Shown here piece by piece: positions 1 through 12,585 of a stretch of 64,000 nt of DNA (position 1 is the stretch's first letter; each line of letters begins with the position of its first letter). This stretch comes from Oxyruncus cristatus. Its lineage: Eukaryota > Chordata > Aves > Passeriformes > Cotingidae. Both the position numbers and the translations under genes were made by a program. The DNA is taken from the NCBI GenBank assembly GCA_013399855.1, contig VXAY01001314.1:136752-200751 (forward strand), given 5' to 3'. A model generated the notes under the pieces. It saw only the letters and a list, made by a program, of their open reading frames with translations, was not told the origin of the DNA and did no database searches.

Positions 1-1689
1 GAAGCGACCGATTAATAACCCGGCATTGACTTAAGAAGACCTTGAATAATACATAGTGCTTGTACATGGAAGGGGAAAAAGTCAAGTCCTTCTGCTTGTC
101 AAGTGTATCTGCCTCCCAAGCACCGACACTTGACGAGAAGCCTCCCTGCCAGCCAGCCACAGTTTTAAGCAGCCCTTTAGAAACGCCTTTTGCAAAGGCG
201 AATGGCAGAACTTTGCAACAAGTTAGACTGGCACTTGGACAGGTCCAAATATGGTGTTATTGTAGATGTAATTAGCACTGCTTGTTAATAAAGTCCCTTT
301 AAACCTGCAAAGCAGAGGACGATGCCGAGTGTCTGGAGCCCACAATGATGAGCCATGCAGATGCCCCGTGTTGGCTATGCTGATAGGTGAGACAAAGGAT
401 CTTAACTGTGAGGCTGCCCCAACCTCTCCTCCACCCTGCCTGCACTGCAATCCTCCCAGCAGCTCAGCCCTGTCAAGGAAAAGTCAGACCCACACAGACA
501 AAAGACTGGCAGAAGCCCAACAGCAGGTGCTGGGCTCCACTGCATGGTGACAGCAGATGAAGCTATGAATGAACTATTCCCTTCTACAACTTGATTCCAG
601 CTTCTGCTGCTTAATGCTGGTTTTAGTGTGAGACACTGAGTAGTGGTATCAGCATCCCTCTGTGATGCTGTCTACTTTCCTAAATGATGATGGCCGGAGA
701 AAAATTTGCTCCCTTTTGCGAATATTCCAAACCAGAACTAGCAGAAAAATGGTGTTTACCTTGACAACAGCCATTTTTGTATGGGGGTTACATACACAAT
801 GCCCATTGTGAGAGGAGTGGAGTGTTGCAGAGCACCAGGGACTTGTGTGGCATCAGTGAAATACTCTGAATCAAATACTTTAATTTTTGAGATGGGGAGA
901 AAAACTGAACAGCAGCTCAGGCAGAAGCTCCAAAAAACTGGTCATTCTGACTCTTGCAGCTGAGTGACTCTCCTGTGCAGCCAGTCCATGAGGATGCTGC
1001 ATGGATTTAATGCCTGCAAAGCAATTTGAAAGTGAAAAGCCTCACAAACAAGCCTTGTGGCTGAAGTCTCTCTGATCTGCATTCACAGGAAAACCATCCA
1101 ACCCCACCTTGCCTCAGTATCCCCGTAATAATACCTATTGAGTGTTATGAGCCTAAATTCATTCATGTCTTTAAAGAGCTTTAGCATCTACTTCCTGAAG
1201 ACCAAAGGACCATCACTACGCAAAACATGAGCTGTGTACAACACAAGGTCAGAAGGCGTTTAAAAAAGCAGCCACCCAGTGCAAAACACAAGGGAAAAAA
1301 ACTGAGCAGGAAACAAGATTTGCCTTCTTCAGATGTAAATGAGTGCCAGCTAGCAGCAGAGCTCCAAAGACACACATTTTAGCATTGAAGAGTGTTTCTA
1401 CAAAGGAAACTAAGAAAAAAATGTGATAAACAGGCTCAATTCTTAAAGTTTGATTTCCAGAGCAATAAGCACAGAAACTGAGCCCAAAGAAAAGATCTGT
1501 ATTAGAAACCAAATCCAATCATTCCAATAATAAAGAAAAGACATCTGGACTGGTGCAGAACTATTTCCAGAGAGAAGTTTGTCTCCCCATCCCTTTCACA
1601 TCCTGCAGTGGCTCAATGGAAAAATACTTAAGAAGTTGCAAGTTTGGTCATAATGTGTAAAAAGCCCCTGAAATGCGACATCATTTACT

Positions 1690-2480
1690 CTTCTGTGGTA
1701 TTGCTCAGCAGAGCTAATAAATCTTGCATGAGCAGAGCTGATTCTAATTTTCTAATATGAAAAGGCATTTGGATTGAGAGAGAGGGGAAGATAAAAGTGA
1801 TTGAATCTCCAATAGCCCAGCGTCAGTGACAAGAAACATCCTGCTACGGACCCCAAGGAAGAATGGCTCCCCCTCCTCCCCGAACCACAGGCACTCTCAC
1901 CGCGCACACATCCAATTCGCTCTGCTTTCTGCTCGCCACGTCTCAGTCTCCCCTATTGACAGGACGTGGTTTTAAACACAGTTACACAAGTTATCATTTC
2001 TGCCTTTTGATCAATCTGAATTTTCAGGACAATTACCCTCTTAATCAATGATTGCTATCAGCAGCCCCTTGGATTCTTCACCAAGGCAATCGTGCCGCCG
2101 GGGCAGACGGCGTGTGCATATGCAATGAAGCTGCGGGGAGGCACAAGTCCATCTTCCCCTGACGTAGTCGTCGGCTGAAAGGGTGGAGAGCTGTGAAGGC
2201 CACTTCAAGGAACACCTGACGTAAAAAATAAGTGGAGGGAATTAAAAGAGACGTTGTGCGAGGTATCCGTGGCACAGCCGGGCTGGGGGAGCCAGGGACC
2301 TGCTGAAAATATCATCGAGTTGAAAAATAAACCAACTAATCCAACAGATTTACCATCCACTGAAACCATATATTTAAGAGCTATCTATAGCCAGCACTAA
2401 CCACTCCTAATGAGGCTAATAAAGTCAGTTTCCAATTAGAGACTGAAATGACTCGAAGAAGGAAAGGCGGAGAGGCAGCT
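1690..2480. promoter_or_regulatory. Candidate conserved non-coding element
   Basis: This AT-rich stretch holds many TAAT/ATTA cores (GAGCTAATAAATC, CCTCTTAATCAATG, GGAATTAAAAG, CTAATGAGGCTAATAAAG, CCAATTAGAG), a palindromic TGCATATGCA at about 2117, and several retained CpGs such as TGACGTAGTCGTCGG. The texture resembles deeply conserved developmental enhancers, but no alignment was possible. Confidence 0.3.
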
Positions 2481-5400
2481 TTTAACAACCTCTAAAGATG
2501 TGGGATTTCGATATGTGGCTTTCTGTATTTTTTTTTTTCCATCAGAAATTACTTAATATCACCAAAATGCCCCTAGGATTTACACACACAAAGCAAGCCC
2601 CCCGCTGCTCTTTCCTGGCAGGGTATATGTTTCAGTAATTGATGTTTGCACAGAACCTCAGCTCTCGGAGGACGTGGCTCCTTCGAGGCATCTCTCAGCA
2701 CCACGGAAACATGTTCTTAGGTATTCAGACGCCACAAGAAACCCCAAAGCAGCCAAAACCCAACTGCAGGGGCCGTGGGCTGGCTGGGGGCTGAGGCTTA
2801 GAATCCCTGCTCTTGCAACACCACCACCAGGCCTTTGGCAGGTTTGAGCCATCTGGCTTGTGTTTTTGGTACTCCAGACAAGGCAGGGTGAAGGAGCACG
2901 TGGCTCCCACCTGCACACTGCTCTGAGCTGCTCCCTTGACAGCTTTCAGTGCTTCCCCTGGGCATGGGACTCCTTAACACATCATTCTGCCCAAAAAATA
3001 CCTCGGCCAGACCCAGGCAGCGTTGTGTCTTCCTGAAAAGCTCAGCAGGGAGAGAGGCTGCATCTTTTCCCAGGCTTGGAAAGCATCCTGCACCTCTCCT
3101 GCCGTGTTGGCTGGAGAGAGCTTTGGGACCTGGGTGGCATCAGGGAAATGCTGCTGGAAAGCAGTCAAGCTCCCTCAGAGGAAGGCATTGGGGTGGCTTC
3201 ACCATCTTGACCACCAGATCGGGCTGGCAGTAAAGCAGCAGAGGCAGCGCCAGGTGAGGCTGGTGGGCCAGCTGCCTTCGCAGGCTGCTGGCTGGAGGAG
3301 CTCTCCGAAAGGCACAGTATTTCACTAGCTATTTTGCATGGAGAATTGCCGATCAAAGATATCCCCACTGTGTACTCCAGAGCAATAAAAATAAAAAAAA
3401 CCCACAAGAAGAATTCTTTAGGCGGGTAATGGGCATTTTATTCCTTTTTATGACACTAAACATAGGCAGCTGGCATAATTACACCACAATAAAGGCATAA
3501 TGTGCACCTAGCAGAACAAACTCATACTTTTGATAATTAGGCAGAGCAAACACAGTCTGGTATTCAGTCACATGGCTTCACTGTCTCCTGGATCTGTCGG
3601 AGCCCCTGGCTCCACAGCACGTCAGCTCCATTCCCGCAGCAGGATTGAGTTGGGCCCCATGGGGAAGGCTGAGCAAGGAATGTATCACCAGAGCTCTCCT
3701 GCACCGAGAGGAATGGCCATGCAGCTCCACTGCTTAGAGCAGACCAAGAGCAAGGTGCAAGGCGAGGAGATGCAGGATGGGTCCATGTGCAGCTCCTGGC
3801 AGGCAGCTGGAAACTGCGCGTGGCAGAGCACCAGTGGAGGATGTCGGTCACCTCCTCATTGGCACTGACTGTCCCCACAGGCAAGAAATGGTGCAGCAGA
3901 ACCAACTCCATGTGGCCAAATCATACACGGTACAACGGCAAAGGGAGACCGAAAACACAGGAGAGACACAGAGCTGGTTTTGGTTTGGCAGTTCCACCAA
4001 GGCCAGTTCCAGTAACTGAAAGGGCTGAGCAGAGGCATGGAGACCCCTCTCCACAGCAAGGTCCTTGGCCAAATGCAGGCAGTGCCGAAAGACAAGAACT
4101 GAAGAGAATGTCCCAGACTCTCACTTACAGAAAGAAAGGTCCAGCCTGGACCTGCTAGAGGCTAACAATTAGCTCTTTGAAGATTTTGTGCTACCATTAG
4201 TCCTGGTGGTCCTGCTAACCTGCAGACCTGCCTCCACCAAAACACGTTGTCAGGCAGCAAGCACACTCCTCTGGCAGCTGCAGGCATCCACACAGGACAG
4301 CTCTTCCCTGAGTGAGGAGCACTGCCAAGGCGGAGATCCGAAATGATGTCTAAAATATTAATAGCATCAATCAGAGCCAGGCTGACAGAGGTTACCACAC
4401 TGGGAGAGCACAGAGAACAGGCTTTCCTGAAGTTGGCACAAAACCATACACTAAATAACTACAGTTTGTTTAGAAATGCCTCTGCAGGATGCATGCAGGA
4501 GCAGTGCTGGTAGAACAGCATGCTGAGGTTCCATCTCCACACCACTTAAACCCATTGGGGGTGTCAACCACTGCTTGCAGGACAGACAACAGCTCAGCTA
4601 CACTCTATCCTGCATGGTTTATGGAAGTCAGTGGCTTTAAGGTATTCTGAGTGCAGTGCAGGAACATCCAGAGTATCCTGGCTCAAAGAAAGGCGAGGGG
4701 TGTGGAGCTGATCCATCAGCCATGACTGAGACCTGCACATTCACCTGTGGACAAGATGTCCAAGAAAACATCAAACAACATCATTATGAGCTTTTGTATG
4801 CAACACATAGGAACACAAGGAAGGCAAGATTCATGTAGTCAGTAAATAAAAGCATCCTGCCTCCCATTACCTACTGACACCCAGCAGGGCACTGCTGAGA
4901 ACTCAGTGGGTACTGAGCAGGTGTGGGAAGGCTGCAGTGCAGCAAGCCAGACCATCACTTCAGGATGGCCACTTGCTCAGGAGCTTTGATGCCTTATAAA
5001 GATGGCAGCAACATTCATGTCAGAGCAACCAAGGAGAAGATGGTCATGGTCTGCAGGAGACAACGCCCAGGCAACTGGGAAAACCAGCCACTGTGAGGTA
5101 GACCCTGGCTGGGCACATGCTTCAGGGTGATGAGAAATGCCCTCCCCAGTAGCCACAAAATAGGAGCAGTTTATGCCCAGACAAGGGCAAAAGACAGGTT
5201 GTTTTCTAAACAAAAGTAGACCGTATCTGTAGATTTTCCAGCCAGTTCTTATAAAGCCACTCTGATAGATCCAATCCTCAGGCTGCAGGCAAAGAGTTCA
5301 AGCAAGGAAACCTGCAAGCGGAGAGCGCGAAAGGCAGGATGGAGCCAGAAGTGCTGTGACAGCATGGGGGAAGGCTGACATGAGACTTTTAATCCTAACT

Positions 5401-8400
5401 CTGAAATCAACTTGCTTAGTAGCCTTAGGGAACTGAGGAATTTAATTAATTAATTTAATGAGTGTGAAGTACTGTAAGTTATTAATATACAAATTCCACT
5501 ACTCCCATCTTCCTGCTTATCATCTCTTGCCATTTTATATCCAGGCCATGAGAAGCAAAATCAAACCCCAATATGCCTCTGTGCAATGGGGCAGAGGCTG
5601 CACACCCACACCTTCCCAGCCAAGACAGCAGTAGCAAAGTCCCAACACCCTGAGCAAAACAGTGCATCACACCTGGCACAGGGCACCAGAGACACCTCAT
5701 ACAAAAAAAAACTTCTTTCCACTTACAGGTAAGCCAGTGGGTACCATAAACCAGCCTGCTATTGGTGGTGGAGATGGCAAGCTGTCACTCTCCCTTTTGT
5801 AGTCATGCTGTCTTGGTAGGACAATGAGGACTAAACCAGTTAATGTTATAATCCCCAAGGCTAGAAAATCTGATTAACCCTTCATGCCTTCCTGAAGAAT
5901 AGCACAGGTCCATTTTCATGCTCCTGTCTTCTAAATGAGGACAAAAGATGACACAGTTCCTTTCCCATGCACTAGGCAGCTATGCTGGTACCCAAGTAAA
6001 GCTCCAGCTGAAGGGCTGAGATGCAGGGATGCTTTGCTCCTTGCCTGTCCCGTGGGACTCCAGGAAAGGCCATCTTTCACGCACTGTGCCTTCAACTCCC
6101 AGCTCCTCCTGGCCTGGAATGCAGCACACGTTGCAGGATTATTGTAAAACATGCCCTGCCTCTAATCCCTTCTCGTCTTGCCTTGCTCTGGTATTGACTG
6201 CAGGGAGCTGTGTCAGGCCCGGGGTCAGGCTTCCCTCACAATACCAGGGCCCACAGAAGGCTCCAGTCCCTCCAGCTGACCTCACTAGTTGAGACACAGC
6301 GAAATGCAGGCTGTCCCAGACCTTCACATAAACAGGTAGGTGAGACTGGAGGCCTCCAGCTCCTGCCAACAGTGCCAGTGTCCAACAGGTGGCCCTGCAT
6401 GCAGGTGAAATGCCAGACCTGTGCCAGACTGATATCCAGCTCTAATTTTGACCATCTTTGTGGTTCCCCTGGCCTGCTCCTATGCTGAGGGCATATTACA
6501 GAGCAAGCTCTTCCTAAAACTTTGTCTTTGGCACCTACACCACACTCCCTCATAAACAGACCAGCACTGCCAGAGTGGTTCCTTCCTCAACCTGCAAGCA
6601 GCAACCAGACTCATGGAGCAAAGGTCTAAGCAGAATATTTAACCTCAGCAGCAGTGCACACACAGCCAGCTGGGAACCAAGAGGCTCCTTGGTGCAGGGG
6701 ACAGATGTTCCAAGTCCCCCAGCACTGGCACAGCGAGGTGCAGCTGAGCAATATGGCACTCAGCAGGAAGAGCAGCACACAAGGTCTGAGCAGCTGCTTC
6801 TCTGCCTTTTGCCTGCAGCAACAGCGATGTGCATGAGGAAGAACCACAAATGCCAACCTGTCTCCAACCACTTGCACAGACTAGGATGTTTTTGGTAAAT
6901 CAACCATTGCAGTGCGCTCAGCAAACCGCTGCTCAGAATTTTATCTAGAAAGCCAAGCTTTTGCCCTAGTTAAAAAAAAAGCCCACAGGCAACAAATTCT
7001 ACTCCCTGCTTTGTCCAGTAGCTTCAGACTGCACTGGGACAAGTAAGATAATTGTGCTCCCCGGTTTCTCTTCAATCAACACCTTTCAGTCTTATTCAAG
7101 AGCCCTCTCTATCACATGTGGCACCAGGAGTCCCTGGTCCTTGCTGGAGCCCAAAGGCCCTGCCAAATAATAAAGTCTATCTTGGGATTTTCCCAGTACA
7201 AACATGTGGGATCTGGGCAGACAGCATGTGGCACTCAAAGCAACCACCCCTTCTTTCCTTGCTCACGTACTCTGAGTTTCAGTCATGTGTTCCAAGGAAA
7301 GCAGGCAGTCTGCATCCAGCTACAGGGGCAAAGGAAGTCACAGCACACAGGGCAGGCTGGAAGGCAGAAGTGCTTCAAGGCAGGACCAGCTCTACCCAAA
7401 CCATCCCCACAAGACTATTCTAAAATCCCAAGAGCTAAAGGTCCCATACTCCTGCTCCCATTCATGGAGACTGTTTACTGATCTCCATGCAGCAGGTAAG
7501 GACATGAGCAAGAACCATCCCACCACAACCAGCCAGAATAAACTTTTCCTTTCCTCTGAGCATTTTCATTCCTCAAAAACTATTTCTGCTTAGTCTTCCC
7601 TAGCCTGAATATCCCAGATACCTCAATCTTCTTCTGGAGGTTACATCTTCCTATTCTCTGACCCTTCTTCTGTTCCCTCCTGGGTTTTTCCACCTGTGCC
7701 AGGTCCTCCCTGAACGAAGTAGGCAAAACTGGTTTGTTCCAAAGGCTAAAACCAGGCTGAAAACATTCTGCCTGGAAAGGAAGTGAGATTCTAACATGCA
7801 CCTAGCACATTTAGTATGTATTAGCACAAGAGAGCATGGGAGAACCCCTGATGGTAAAGAAGTTGACCTGTCTGGAGATCCATGAGATGAACACGTGCAG
7901 AATAGCTACAGGAAGGACAGAAGGAGGGAAGGAAGCTACAGGAAGAGCTTGCTGTTAATAGGACCAAAATACTTGCACATCCCCTTTGTCCTGGAGTAGC
8001 TCTAAATGGCTTCCATGTAACAGGACCTTGTCAGAGGCTGTCTTTACCCACACAGCAGAGCCTAAATGCCGGTGAGAAAGGAACAGGGCGCATGTGCCCA
8101 GCCCACAGCCTTCTGCTTGGTAAGAGTCTGGCAGAAAGAAGGGTGCTTTTTCACACAGTTGTGGGTTTTATGACCAAAGGAATTACTAAACTATTTTGTA
8201 AGCCAGGAAACTTAGCTACTCTCTGGTGAACCAAAGCCAAAAATTTACATTAACCCTGTGGGGATCACATCGTTCTGTTTCTTCCGAACAATTCGTACCG
8301 ACACATGTACAGAAAATTGCTCCTGTGCTTTTAGGATGCTATTAAAAAATAAACCCAACAAAAATCAAAGGAAAGGGAAACACACAAAATCATTTGATCT

Positions 8401-9599
8401 AGGTGAGAAGGGACACTGCTCATTTCTGCCCTTCTGGGATGGGCATGTATGTTATCATTCAAGTCATCCAAAACCAGTGAAGCCTCCAGGCTTCATCTAG
8501 AGCCCCTCTCAGCTGTAGCACAACCAGCTCCCGAGACTGCAAGAAAAGGAAATGAAATGCAAGGCTGGGATCATTACTTTGAAACTATAAGCTTGTGCCA
8601 CTGAGCCAAAGCCTGTTATATCGACATGGGTTTGTGTCACCCCAGCAGCAGAGATCATTCTCCCTCTCCACTTGCTCAGTTCCCCTCCTCCCAGGACAGC
8701 TGGTAGCACGGCCATCCGCAATGCTCTGCGAAGTCTAGCTACAGAAAACTCCCAGTGCTTTGCCCAGCAGGTTAAAGTTATAGTACTGAGCTACTGCAGA
8801 CTGTAAAGCACCCTGCTGACTGCTCCATCACGCTCAGAAGCTGCCGGCAAAGCACGAAGTGCCACTTGCAGAGGAGTAAATAGCAAAAACCCCAAGTTTC
8901 CTCCCCCAGAACAGGAAGTCCAGAGGGAGGTGGTGCTTCTTAAAATCTCCAGTATTTAAAAGGCACTGGATTTGTACCTCAGCTGTCACAGAAGATACTT
9001 CCGTTCTGGGTCTTCAGTCACCAGCCTGGGCAGCAGCTCTGAGGGAGGCAGTGAGTCCCAGGCTGAAAAGGTCAAGGGCAGAGCCCTGAAAAACAACTAC
9101 TGTCCATGCAGCTAACACACTGTGCCTCTACTTCTTTTGTTTTACGTGAAAGTGGATGTTGAAACCAACCCTGATGGTTACTCTGCATTACATGAGCACT
9201 CTACCTCGCAAACCCACCACATCCACAACCCCTTGGTCCATCTGGTTACAACCTCTAGGGAAACTGAGGCATCAACCTATCCTGTACCCTCTTCTAATGA
9301 GTCCAGGAGGAGAAAAGGGAAAAGACTGCCAAGAACCTCCGGACCTTCATGCCTACTGGTTTTCCCTGGAAATGTGTTTTTACTCAGCACTCCTTGTTAA
9401 ATAAGAAAGGAAGGACAGGTTCCTCTGCAGAAGGACAGAGAGGGCTGCTCCTTTAAGGCCTCTCCTGGATGCCCTTTCCCTTTGAGATGGCTATCCTCGA
9501 CTCCCTCCTCATCTCCCTCCCTTTGATTTAAGAGTTCCTCTCCTGGCCCTGACAGTAAGGTATTTCTGTCCCACAGATTATAACTCACTCTGGGCTATT

Positions 9600-9960
9600 A
9601 TTCAACTCCCAAGCCCTGGCCCTGCTGCATTTAGTCCAAACATAATATCCTTCATGCATATATTATCTGTCTCCCTATTATCTGGAATCATTTCGGAATT
9701 AAATTTCAGTCCTGCAATATTGGCTTGAAGAGCGGCTCGCTTTATGGGCTAGTCAAAGGTTAGAATACCAATCAAAATAACACTGCCGATGCAGAGAGAC
9801 ATTTTAATATTCCAAAACCTGGTAATTGTAAAAGGACATAATATTTTTTCCCTGATTACCCCAAAGGCAACACATGTTAACAAGGCGAGGGAGAGAGTGA
9901 AAGAAATTTCAGAGTTCAGACAGCTGCACGACAGATTTAAAGGAGAAGTCGTGGATGGCT
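9600..9960. promoter_or_regulatory. Candidate conserved non-coding element
   Basis: This AT-rich block has words such as TTCATGCATATATTATC, CGGAATTAAATTTCAG, GGTAATTG and CATGTTAACAAGG, with scattered CpGs (GAGCGGCTCGC). It abuts the CpG-rich patch at 9955-10200 and the CR1 copy. The regulatory role is inferred only from texture. Confidence 0.28.
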
Positions 9961-10149
9961 GCCGTGCTCCAGCCCCGGAGCAGGAGGGCTCCCCTGCCCG
10001 TTCCAGAGGTGCTGCACTCCCCGAGATGCCATCCCCTCCATCCCCAGCCTCGTGGTGTTCGTGCTGCCTGTGCTCCCCCAAGGCAGGAGCCCTCGGGAGC
10101 GCTCTCACCGCAAGGCAACAGAGCGGCCAGAGCTGTGCAGAGACGGACA

Positions 10150-11355
10150 GTTAAAGATCATCACGGCAGAAGAAACCGCCGCGATCGGCCGGCCTGACTG
10201 AGGCCACAAGACAGCCCCAAACTCCTGTCTGAACCAGACCTGATGTTCTCAGGAAAAAGCCTTCCCTCCCAAGCTGGAGAATCCACCACAGCCCTTGGTA
10301 AGTTGTTCCAATGGTTAATTACTCCACACCATAAAGATCTGCACCTCAGTTACCTTGCTTTGGCTTCCAGGAACTGGAACTGCTTATGCTTTTGTCTGTT
10401 AGAGGAAAGGAACCTCTTGCCACGTCTTGGCTCTCCCTTTAGATATTTAGGGACTACAGCCAAGTCTCCCTTACCCTTCTCTCTGGTACCCTAAATGGCT
10501 CCCAGGGTCTTTGCTGCATGGCGAGTATTCCCATGGGTCTTGCAGTTCTTGTCCAATCGTCAAGTTTCCAGAATTCTTTCTGATGCTGTGATGGGACCCA
10601 GCATCCCATACTGATCAAACTAGTCCCAAAGAAAGAAATGATCCAGCCCCTCTGCTCCTACTCACCACTGCCTGTTTATAAATCCAACAGCAGCTGCCTC
10701 ATGGATGCACTATCTGCACACGTTATCGAAAATTACTTTTATGTTGTCTTTCAGGGCATTGATAAAAGTGTTAAATACAAGAGGTCTGAGAAATAGATCC
10801 CTGTGGGACCCCACTAGGAAGACATGCACTCCATGATGATTATCCATTTACAATTAAATGCTAGGAGCTGTCAGTTTGCTCTTTCTTAATCAATGTAATG
10901 TGTGCCATGTTGATTTTGTATCACTCTTGTTTCTTAATCAAAATGTCATAAGGTACCAAGTCAAATGCCTTCCAGAAGTATATTACATTGACATGGTTAC
11001 CTTTATCAACCAAACATGTATTCTCATAAAAAAAATATCAAGTTAGTTTGAAAAAGATCTAGTTTCCATAAATCCACATTGATTGGCATTATATTACCCT
11101 CTTTTCATTCTTTATTAATCAACTATGATATCTGGCTTTTCATTACTTTGCCCAGAATTAATGTCAAGATGATAGGGCTATAATTACTTCATCGGTCATC
11201 CCATTTGCCCTTCTAAATTACTGGTACAACATTAGCTTTCTTCCAGTCCTCTAGAACTTCCCCCATGTTTGAAGACTTATTAATAGTCCAGGGTGCCTCA
11301 GCCAGCTCTTAAAAACTCCTGTAAACCCGCTATGCAAAATGCCACCACTTAAGTT
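10150..11355 (-). mobile_element. CR1 LINE fragment, antisense, 5'-truncated ORF2 plus 3' end
   Basis: Read on the minus strand, this segment follows the CR1 non-LTR retrotransposon ORF2. Around 10955-10993 it encodes a decayed version of the reverse transcriptase block ending KAFDLVP. At 10798-10818 it carries SGVPQG, followed after a one-base frameshift by PLVFNTFIN, the usual CR1 continuation. Further downstream come the conserved 3' portion around 10270-10320 (the equivalent of the TGGAACA...GTGGTGGATTCTCC segment) and a 3' tail matching the CR1 family down to about 10150. Stops and frameshifts show that it is long dead. Only the second half of ORF2 remains. The boundaries are approximate; the divergence suggests an old, amniote-level CR1 subfamily rather than a recent bird one. 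Confidence 0.85.
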
Positions 11356-12570
11356 GATCAGAAAACTGCGATGTAACAGCAAACCACTTGCTCAGCAATA
11401 TGGCAACATCCGCCTTTCTGCAAACACAGAGCAAAGTATTTATTAAACACAGTCATTTGGCTGTTATAAGCAATTCCTTCCATTTCCTTCGAACCAGTGC
11501 TGTTGCACAGACACTTTTCTTTCCTCTCCCATTCAACCTCTCCCATTCCTGCCTTCTGAGAGACTTTCCAAAGCCAAGAGTTCCACAGGAGGGGTGAGGA
11601 GCCAAGGCCAGGTCCCCTTGAACGAAGGTGTAACAGTCTCAAAACATGCACCCCTGCTGCAAACCAGCAAAGCACTGGGCACTGTGGGTGTAAGAGCAGC
11701 TCTTCACAGTTCAGAGGCAACATCTGTTCATGTGCTTGATGCTTTGGCTACGAAGCACTCTGCCTGAGGAGTCCTCCTCTGGCATTTCTAACCTTACTAG
11801 GCATTTTATTCCCTGCAGCCAGTGACTTAATAAACAGGCAATTGATAACAATCAATTGTAAGTCCTCAAGAAGTTAGGCCTCACAAAAGCAACTTCCAGG
11901 CATATGGGTTAAAACATAAACCATTTCTCAGCTGTACCCATTTCACTGATCTTCATCCTCAAGACACTTCAGCACCAAGCATCTGAGAAGCATTCAGAGC
12001 TCCTCCTCCCACCCCAAAGGCAGAAGGAATTGTTAATTCAGAGGAGAGACAGAAAGCTGTTAGCAAATCTTTGTTTGTTTAAGATGTTTATTTCTAGTAG
12101 CCAAATATTAACAAAAACATCCTATTACATGCTTCCTCTGTCAGATTTCACAATGCAAGTAGGTGACCTTAAAACATTTGTGCATGTGTATTAACAGCTT
12201 GCTTCCAACCAGGAATATCTACAAATCAATAAAGACTGGCCCTGGTAAAGGCCAGTTCTGCACAAAGCCATGGCACCCCACCATGGTCACGTTGTGCTCC
12301 CCGAGGCTCTGTCAACTCTGTTTCACCATGCCCAGAGAAGGAAAGTTGCAGTTCTTCACACACATCATTCCACTCCCACCTTTCATAAAAACTCTCCTGG
12401 GTTTCAGGAGAATGTCAAACTAGGACCACTGTTCTGTCACTCCTAAAGCAACCACCACTCCCGTATCTAAAGACATGCTGCACCCTGTGAACAGAAATCA
12501 AAGATGGTCAAATGTGCCAGGACAACTGTCCTGAGAAAGGGACAGCTCCGTGATGAGCATGAAGACTGTC

Positions 12571-12585
12571 TTTTTTTTTTTTTTT
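12571..12585. repeat. T15 homopolymer
   Basis: This is a run of 15 T followed by AATAAATAAAATA. On the minus strand it reads as a poly-A tract, but nothing recognisable precedes it. Confidence 0.9.
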
